Shown here piece after piece: positions 26,256 to 30,908 of a stretch of DNA of 30,908 bases (its first letter is position 1; every line of letters begins with the position of its first letter). The stretch spans positions 1 through 30,908 of the forward strand of contig CAYMRB010000063.1 of NCBI GenBank assembly GCA_964392615.1. The letters are read 5' to 3'. Under the pieces are notes generated by a model. The model did not search any database. It saw only the letters and a list, made by a program, of their open reading frames with translations, and was not told the origin of the DNA. Source of the DNA: CAYMRB01 sp964392615. Its GTDB lineage: Bacteria; Planctomycetota; UBA8108. A program made the position numbers and the translations under genes.

Positions 26256-26267
26256 GCGACGCTCCTC

Positions 26268-26297
26268 TTGACAGAGAGACTCCACCGCCGGTACGAC
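26268..26297 (+). promoter_or_regulatory. Sigma-70-type promoter for the DUF4838 gene
   Basis: A perfect TTGACA at 26268-26273 is followed 18 bases later by TACGAC (26292-26297), a weak -10. It is divergent from the glycosidase promoter 13 bp away, so both could share an operator. Confidence 0.4.
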
Positions 26298-26328
26298 GGG
26301 CGAGATTGCAAGGAAAGGGAGACCGCTC

Positions 26329-28218
26329 ATGAACGTCGCGTCGATCGCTGCACTGTCGTTACTCTGCGCCGCGCCGTTGGTCGACGACGCTGCCGCGCCG
26401 TCCGTCACTCTGGTCGAGGACGGTCAGCCGCGGGCGATCATCGTGACGGGAAATGCGCCCTCGGCGGCGACTCGGCAGGCCGTCGACGACCTCCGCATGT
26501 GGCTGCGCGCGGTGAGCGGTGCCGACCTGCTCGTACGCACGGAGAGCGAGATCGGCGACGCGACGGACGGCGCCGCGCCGCGCGGGCTCGTACTCGTCGG
26601 TGACACGAAGCGCACCCGCGCGCTCGGCATCGACCCCGACGCGCTGGACCTCGAGGAGGTTGTCGTCCGGGCGTTTCCCGGCGCGCTCGTCATCACCGGC
26701 GACGACGCGCGCCCGGATGGCCTCCCGCTGCGGGGGAGCGTGCTGGCGGTCGACGTGTTCGCCGAGGAGGTGCTCGGCGTACGCATGCTGTGGCCGGGCG
26801 AGCTCGGCACGGTCGTTCCGCAGCAAACGACCATCGTTGCGACCGACATCGACATCCGCGCGAAGCCTGCGCTCGTCGATCGTTCCATCCTCCAGCTCGG
26901 CTTCAACCGCGTGACGCACGCGAAGATCGATGCGCTCGGCTGGGACCGCGAGGCGTACGGCAAGTACCAGGCCGAGAGCGAGCTGTGGTTTCGCTTCCAC
27001 CGTCTCGGCGGGAGCTACAACGGGAACTTCGGACACGCGTACGGCAGCTACTGGGAGCGCTTCCGAGACGAGCACCCGGAGTGGTTCGCGCTGCAACCCG
27101 ACGGCACTCGAGACAACAGTCAGTCCGACTCGGCGCGACACGCGAGTCACCGGCTTTGCACGTCGAACCCCGCGCTCATTCGCCAGGTCGCGGCAGACGT
27201 CATCGCCAAGCTGCGTGCGGACGCGCGTCTCGACGGGGTGTCCATATCGCCGAATGACGATGGCGACCAGACGTTCTGCCTGTGTGAGCGGTGCGAGGCG
27301 CTGGATGTTCCCGATGGCGAGCAAGTCGTGATGCGAACGCGGGGCGGGACGATCTCGCATGTCTCGCTGTCCGATCGCTACGCCCGGTTCTATTCCGCGA
27401 TCGCCGCACTCGTCGAAGCGGAGCTCCCCGGCCGTCACGTCGGCGCGTATGCGTACGGCGGGTATTCGAACGCGCCGCTGCGGGAGAAGCTGCATCCGAA
27501 CGTGCTGATCGGGCTCGTGCCGGACACGACGGTCTACCTCGACGACTCCGTCCGCAAAGCGACGACCGCCAATTGGGCCCGTTGGTCGAAGCTCGATGCG
27601 AAGCTCTTCGTGCGGCCGAACTCGCTCATGGCGTTGCACGCGCTGCCGGTGATCCACGTGCGAAAGCTCGCCCAGGACATCGTGTTCTGGAAGGACAACG
27701 GCATGTCCGTTGCCCGCTTCGACTGCAACTTCCACCATTGGGCGACGAACGGCCTCAACTACTACGTCCTCGCGAAGCTGCTCTGGAAGCCGTACCGCCC
27801 TGTCGACGTCATCGTCGAGGAGTACTGCGAGGCCGGCTTCGGCACGGCGGCGACAGCCGTGCGCTACTACTTCGGTGCTCTTCAGCGCATCGCCGACGCG
27901 CTCGCCGCCGAGCAACGGCCTGCGGACGGCGCCATGATCGCGCACTTCTACACCGACGCCGTCCTTCGGAAGCTGCGGCGCCAACTCGAGGTGGCGATGC
28001 GCGCGGCCGGCGACGACGAGGTCGTCAAGAAGCGCATCGCGTTTCTGCAGCGAGGGCTCGACTACGTGCCGATCTGCCGCGACTACCTCGTGGCGAAGGA
28101 GGCCGGCCCCGATTCGGGCCCGCTCGCCGAGCAGAGGGCCCGGCGCATGGCGTGGTTTCGGGAGCTCGGACCATCGCGCGTGGTGCACGCGCCGTGGCTC
28201 CTGTACTGGGATTGGTGA
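26329..28218 (+). CDS. Secreted DUF4838-family protein (glycosidase-like)
   Basis: A 629-residue exported protein with a short signal (ASIAALSLLCAAPL). Residues about 30-185 form an alpha/beta domain resembling the N-terminal domain of alpha-glucuronidase/GH20-type enzymes (RQAVDDLRMWLRAVSGADLLV, LVLVGDTKRTRALGI). The central DUF4838 domain includes WERFRDEHPEWFALQPDGTR, the diagnostic VSISPNDDGDQTFCLCERC (about residues 304-322, with a CxCxxC cluster) and AYAYGGYSNAPLREKLHPNV. The C-terminal region is helical. DUF4838 proteins are abundant in planctomycete and Bacteroidetes polysaccharide-use loci and are presumed glycan-active, but an enzyme activity is not assigned here. ATG 26329 follows an AAGGGAGA ribosome site. 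Neighbour to a secreted glycosidase. Confidence 0.85.
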   Translation: MNVASIAALSLLCAAPLVDDAAAPSVTLVEDGQPRAIIVTGNAPSAATRQAVDDLRMWLRAVSGADLLVRTESEIGDATDGAAPRGLVLVGDTKRTRALGIDPDALDLEEVVVRAFPGALVITGDDARPDGLPLRGSVLAVDVFAEEVLGVRMLWPGELGTVVPQQTTIVATDIDIRAKPALVDRSILQLGFNRVTHAKIDALGWDREAYGKYQAESELWFRFHRLGGSYNGNFGHAYGSYWERFRDEHPEWFALQPDGTRDNSQSDSARHASHRLCTSNPALIRQVAADVIAKLRADARLDGVSISPNDDGDQTFCLCERCEALDVPDGEQVVMRTRGGTISHVSLSDRYARFYSAIAALVEAELPGRHVGAYAYGGYSNAPLREKLHPNVLIGLVPDTTVYLDDSVRKATTANWARWSKLDAKLFVRPNSLMALHALPVIHVRKLAQDIVFWKDNGMSVARFDCNFHHWATNGLNYYVLAKLLWKPYRPVDVIVEEYCEAGFGTAATAVRYYFGALQRIADALAAEQRPADGAMIAHFYTDAVLRKLRRQLEVAMRAAGDDEVVKKRIAFLQRGLDYVPICRDYLVAKEAGPDSGPLAEQRARRMAWFRELGPSRVVHAPWLLYWDW

Positions 28219-28225
28219 GGCCCGG

Positions 28226-28239
28226 CGGCGCACGCGCCG
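28226..28239 (+). terminator. Possible weak terminator after the DUF4838 gene
   Basis: CGGCGC and GCGCCG form a GC-only stem with a very tight loop eight bases after the stop, followed by TCCTTTG. The T-tract is short, so intrinsic termination would be weak. Confidence 0.3.
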
Positions 28240-28271
28240 TCCTTTGCGTGTACACTGCAGCGGTTGGGTTG

Positions 28272-28286
28272 ACAGCCCGTTGATGG
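28272..28286 (+). repeat. CAGCCCGTTGAAAAAGG-type repeat, copy D (single end)
   Basis: ACAGCCCGTTGA matches twelve bases of the repeat end and then diverges (TGG). No inverse arm is found before the next gene. It lies in the gap upstream of the PQQ-type propeller gene, and an in-frame ATG (28283) is created within it, which is not the preferred start. Confidence 0.5.
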
Positions 28287-28327
28287 AGCGAGAGTCGACG
28301 AGTCCCGCGCGAGATCACGAGTTTCCC

Positions 28328-29635
28328 ATGGCGACAACGAACAGAATCCTCGAAGTGTACGCCGCGGGCGCGAGCCTGTCCGGCCGAGCCGTGTGCGCAT
28401 GCGTCGTCTTGCTGAGCGTGACGGCGACGGCGATCGCGAACGAGTGGCCGCAGTTTCACGGGCCGCGGCGTGACAACAAGTCCGCCGACACGGGGCTGCT
28501 GAAGAAGTGGCCGGAGGGAGGTCCTCGGCGCCTCTGGAGATCGACCGGCATCGGCGAGGGGTACTCGACCGTCTCGATCGTGGGTGGGCGCATCTACACG
28601 ACCGGCGCGATCGACCGCGAATGCGTGATCACGGCGTTGAACCTCGACGGCAAGAAGGTCTGGTCGAAGAAGAACGGCAAGGCCTGGAGTAGAAGCTATC
28701 CCGGAACGCGCTCCACGCCGACGATCGTCGACGGGAAGATGTTCCACATGAGCGGCATCGGGAACATCGCATGCCTCGAGGCAGCTGATGGCGATCGCGT
28801 CTGGTCGGTCGACATCATGGCCCGCTTCGGTGGCCGCAACATCATGTGGGGGCTGGCCGAGTCGCCGCTCGTGTTCGACGACAAGGTCGTCTGCACGCCC
28901 GGTGGAAAGAAGGTCAGCATGGTCGCGCTGAGCCGGAAGACGGGCGAAGTCGTCTGGGAGTGCGAGAGCGTCGGAGATCGGCCCGGCTACGCGTCGCCGA
29001 TCCTGATCGAGCACAAGGGGCTCAGGCAGATCGTCACGGCGATGTCGGAGTCCATCGTCGGTGTGCGCGCTTCTGACGGCAAGCTGCTGTGGCGGTATCC
29101 GCACAAGGTCTACGCCGACGAGAACATCACGACGCCGGTCTTCCACGACGGCTTTCTGATCGTCTCGGGGTGCGTCCGGAAGGGAACGACCTCACTGCGG
29201 CTCGAGGTGTCGGGTGACGATTGCTCGGTGAGCAAGCGATGGCACAACGGCACGCTCGACATCAAGCAGGGAGGCCTCGTCCTCGTCGATGGTCGCCTCT
29301 ACGGATACGCCGAGCATCTCGGCAGATCGACGCCGTGGGTGAGCATCGACTTCGAGACGGGAAAGGACCTCTCCCGGTCCGGGGCGATCTTGTCCTCGTA
29401 CAAGTATCGCAACGGCTGCCTGACCTGGGCCGACGGGATGTTCTACCTCTTCGCAGACGACGGAAACATGGTTCTGACGAAGCCGACGGACGACGGGCTC
29501 GAGGTCACCGGCCGTCTGAAGCTCGAGGAGCCCGGGAAGAGGCCGACGTGGGCGCACCCCGTGGTCTGCAACGGTCGCCTGTACGTTCGCCACGGGGATT
29601 CCCTGTCCGTCTACGACGTGCGCGGAGCGAAGTGA
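28328..29635 (+). CDS. Secreted PQQ-type beta-propeller protein
   Basis: A 435-residue exported protein. The signal segment is long (residues 1-37, hydrophobic part AVCACVVLLSVTATAIA), and the mature protein starts at NEWPQFHGPRRDNKSADTGL, the hallmark opening of planctomycete PQQ-binding-like propellers (PQQ_2). Repeating blades of the form GGRIYTTGAIDRECVITALN, GNIACLEAADGDRVWSVD and KVSMVALSRKTGEVVWECES follow, with the typical A-L-x-x-x-T/D-G-x-x-x-W closure. No catalytic quinoprotein-dehydrogenase residues are evident, so it may be a scaffold or binding protein rather than an alcohol dehydrogenase. ATG 28328 is chosen because it precedes the signal; an ATG 15 codons upstream lies in the repeat and adds a charged stretch. 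No strong ribosome site is visible for either. Confidence 0.83.
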   Translation: MATTNRILEVYAAGASLSGRAVCACVVLLSVTATAIANEWPQFHGPRRDNKSADTGLLKKWPEGGPRRLWRSTGIGEGYSTVSIVGGRIYTTGAIDRECVITALNLDGKKVWSKKNGKAWSRSYPGTRSTPTIVDGKMFHMSGIGNIACLEAADGDRVWSVDIMARFGGRNIMWGLAESPLVFDDKVVCTPGGKKVSMVALSRKTGEVVWECESVGDRPGYASPILIEHKGLRQIVTAMSESIVGVRASDGKLLWRYPHKVYADENITTPVFHDGFLIVSGCVRKGTTSLRLEVSGDDCSVSKRWHNGTLDIKQGGLVLVDGRLYGYAEHLGRSTPWVSIDFETGKDLSRSGAILSSYKYRNGCLTWADGMFYLFADDGNMVLTKPTDDGLEVTGRLKLEEPGKRPTWAHPVVCNGRLYVRHGDSLSVYDVRGAK

Positions 29636-29699
29636 GCACGACATCAGGCGAACTCGCGCTCCGAGCTTGCCAACGTCGTGCGCCGGGGTGAAACTCCAC

Positions 29700-29727
29700 G
29701 GACTCGTGCTGTTCCCCCTACGAGTCC
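29700..29727 (+). other. 8-bp stem-loop just upstream of the protease gene
   Basis: GGACTCGT (29700) pairs perfectly with ACGAGTCC (29720) around a 12-base pyrimidine-rich loop (GCTGTTCCCCCT). It ends ten bases before the ATG at 29738 and covers the CCGGA region where a ribosome site would lie. No T-run follows, so a translation-control or mRNA-stability role is more likely than termination. Confidence 0.45.
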
Positions 29728-29737
29728 GGATGATCCC

Positions 29738-30889
29738 ATGAACACCGCTACGCGGCTCGCGCTCGTCTTGTTCGCGGCTTCTGGTCCTTTCCTCCTGTCG
29801 GAGGCCGAAGGTCAGGAGATCGATCTCAGCATCCACTTCAAGATGCCGGAGATCGACTTCCGCCCGCTTCAGTCTCCGGTCAAGAACCAGGGACACCGCG
29901 GAACCTGCACCGCCTTTGCGCTCACGGCGGCGCTCGAGACCTTTCCGGGCATGCCGCATGACCTCAGCGAGCAGTTCATCTACGGGCTCGCGAAGAACGA
30001 GCAATTGCCGATCTACGCGAAGCTCACCCTCAAGCCGCCGGATCTCGACGATCCGCTCTACGAGGGGCTGCGCTCCGACGGGCTCAACTTCGCCGACTAC
30101 GCGGTCGTGCTGAAGCGGTTCGGTGTGACGTACGAGGAGCTCCTGCCGTACAACAGGGATCGCGTCGAGGAGAGTCAGGCGCTGCGGCGAGTCCTGCCGA
30201 AGAACGAGGCCGCGGGCGTCGAGAAGCTGCTCTACGATCGAACGCAGATGACGGATGAGCTGCGCCTCCAGTTGATCCGTCTGGCGAAGTTTCGCATCAA
30301 GAACCTCGAGATCATCGACTTCAGCGAGGTTCGTTCACGCTCTCCCGGCGGGATGCAGACGAAGATCGATGCGTTGCGGTCCTGGCTGGCGTCCGGGAAG
30401 CTCGGCCGTCAGGCCATTCCGATCGGCTTCCACATCCACCCGCAGGTGTGGGGCTACCAGTATCAGGACCGAGCTCCGGTCATCACGGTCGAGCCGATGG
30501 CCCGCGCTCTGCGAGCCGAGAAGGCCGCGGCCGAACGGGCTCGGCGAGCCGGCAAGAAGCCGCCCCCGTCGTTGGTCGGCGGGCATGCGGTGACGATCGC
30601 CGGTTACACCGAGGACATCCGTCGATACGTTCCGTCGGTTCCGGAGAAGGACGCGAAGAAGGCCTACTGGATCATCAAGAACTCCTGGGGGCCGCATTGG
30701 GGCAATCTCGGCGGCTACGGGTTCGTCAGCCTCGACTACCACCGGCAGTTCGCGCTCGAGGCGATGCTGATCGAGGGGGCGTCGGTCAAGCCGGCGGCCT
30801 TCCGCATCGGCCCTCTCGGGCTCTTGCCGAAGATCAAGAAGAGTGTGGAGCACAAGTTGCCGTTCACGGGCCAGGCCGGTGATCCGTGA
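29738..30889 (+). CDS. Secreted papain-family (C1) cysteine protease
   Basis: A 383-residue exported protein. The signal peptide (ATRLALVLFAASGPFLLSEAEG) leads directly into the catalytic domain: SPVKNQGHRGTCTAFALTAA has the oxyanion Gln51 and nucleophile Cys57, GGHAVTIAGY has His283, and YWIIKNSWGPHWG has Asn315 with the classic NSWG block. There is no inhibitory propeptide of the usual length before the Gln. The 225 residues between Cys and His are longer than in papain (about 130) and contain a charged, Ala/Arg-rich helical insertion near residues 255-275. After Asn a roughly 65-residue tail is present. ATG 29738 starts the signal; no strong ribosome site is seen and a hairpin overlaps that region. 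The gene may act on cell-envelope or environmental protein; substrate unknown. Confidence 0.88.
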   Translation: MNTATRLALVLFAASGPFLLSEAEGQEIDLSIHFKMPEIDFRPLQSPVKNQGHRGTCTAFALTAALETFPGMPHDLSEQFIYGLAKNEQLPIYAKLTLKPPDLDDPLYEGLRSDGLNFADYAVVLKRFGVTYEELLPYNRDRVEESQALRRVLPKNEAAGVEKLLYDRTQMTDELRLQLIRLAKFRIKNLEIIDFSEVRSRSPGGMQTKIDALRSWLASGKLGRQAIPIGFHIHPQVWGYQYQDRAPVITVEPMARALRAEKAAAERARRAGKKPPPSLVGGHAVTIAGYTEDIRRYVPSVPEKDAKKAYWIIKNSWGPHWGNLGGYGFVSLDYHRQFALEAMLIEGASVKPAAFRIGPLGLLPKIKKSVEHKLPFTGQAGDP

Positions 30890-30908
30890 CCGGCCCGCCT
30901 CGATCGAG

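Overview
This is a high-GC, gene-dense bacterial window that looks planctomycete-like (Planctomycetota or a close relative). The best clues are a secreted serine hydrolase ending in the paired calcium-loop, dockerin-like repeats common in planctomycete secreted proteins, a DUF4838 protein, a secreted PQQ-type beta-propeller opening with EWPQFHGPR, and a rpsP-trmD-rplS cluster without rimM. No rRNA, tRNA, CRISPR array, phage gene or intact transposase was seen. Lineage is inferred from protein style only.

Region 1 (1-11837) is a surface glycan or glycolipid locus. On the + strand it holds the 3' part of an acyl-AMP ligase, two related hexapeptide acyltransferases on either side of an asparagine-synthase-type amidotransferase, and a UPF0104/AglD-type membrane protein. 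A convergent three-gene minus operon encodes a CDP-paratose-2-epimerase-like SDR, a GT4 glycosyltransferase and a GlpD-type flavoenzyme. Diverging from that operon is a + pair: a second SDR and a SAM methyltransferase. Together they look like sugar remodelling, glycosyl transfer, acylation/amidation and membrane handling of a lipid-linked product.

Region 2 (11863-13946) holds the dockerin-repeat serine hydrolase on the minus strand, then a roughly 700-base non-coding gap. The gap contains a near-consensus sigma-54 promoter, a C-rich tract (G-quadruplex motif on the minus strand), a strong two-part hairpin, and a sigma-70-like promoter with a folded leader for rpsP.

Region 3 (13947-23114) is a housekeeping cluster on the + strand: rpsP, trmD, rplS, a YraN-family gene, rnc, mfd, a SurA-like periplasmic foldase and a predicted outer-membrane barrel. 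The last two plausibly form a chaperone-client pair.

Region 4 (23134-30889) is accessory: a NYN-LOTUS predicted RNase whose leader could form competing hairpins, a small membrane-anchored HEAT-like protein, a secreted clan GH-A glycosidase divergent from a DUF4838 protein, a PQQ-type propeller and a secreted papain-family protease.

The most unusual non-genic signal is a dispersed inverted repeat with ends like CAGCCCGTTGAAAAAGG. It occurs at four intergenic sites (near 16.2, 20.57, 24.1 and 28.27 kb). One copy is a complete, roughly 160-bp palindrome resembling a MITE or a large REP-type hairpin.
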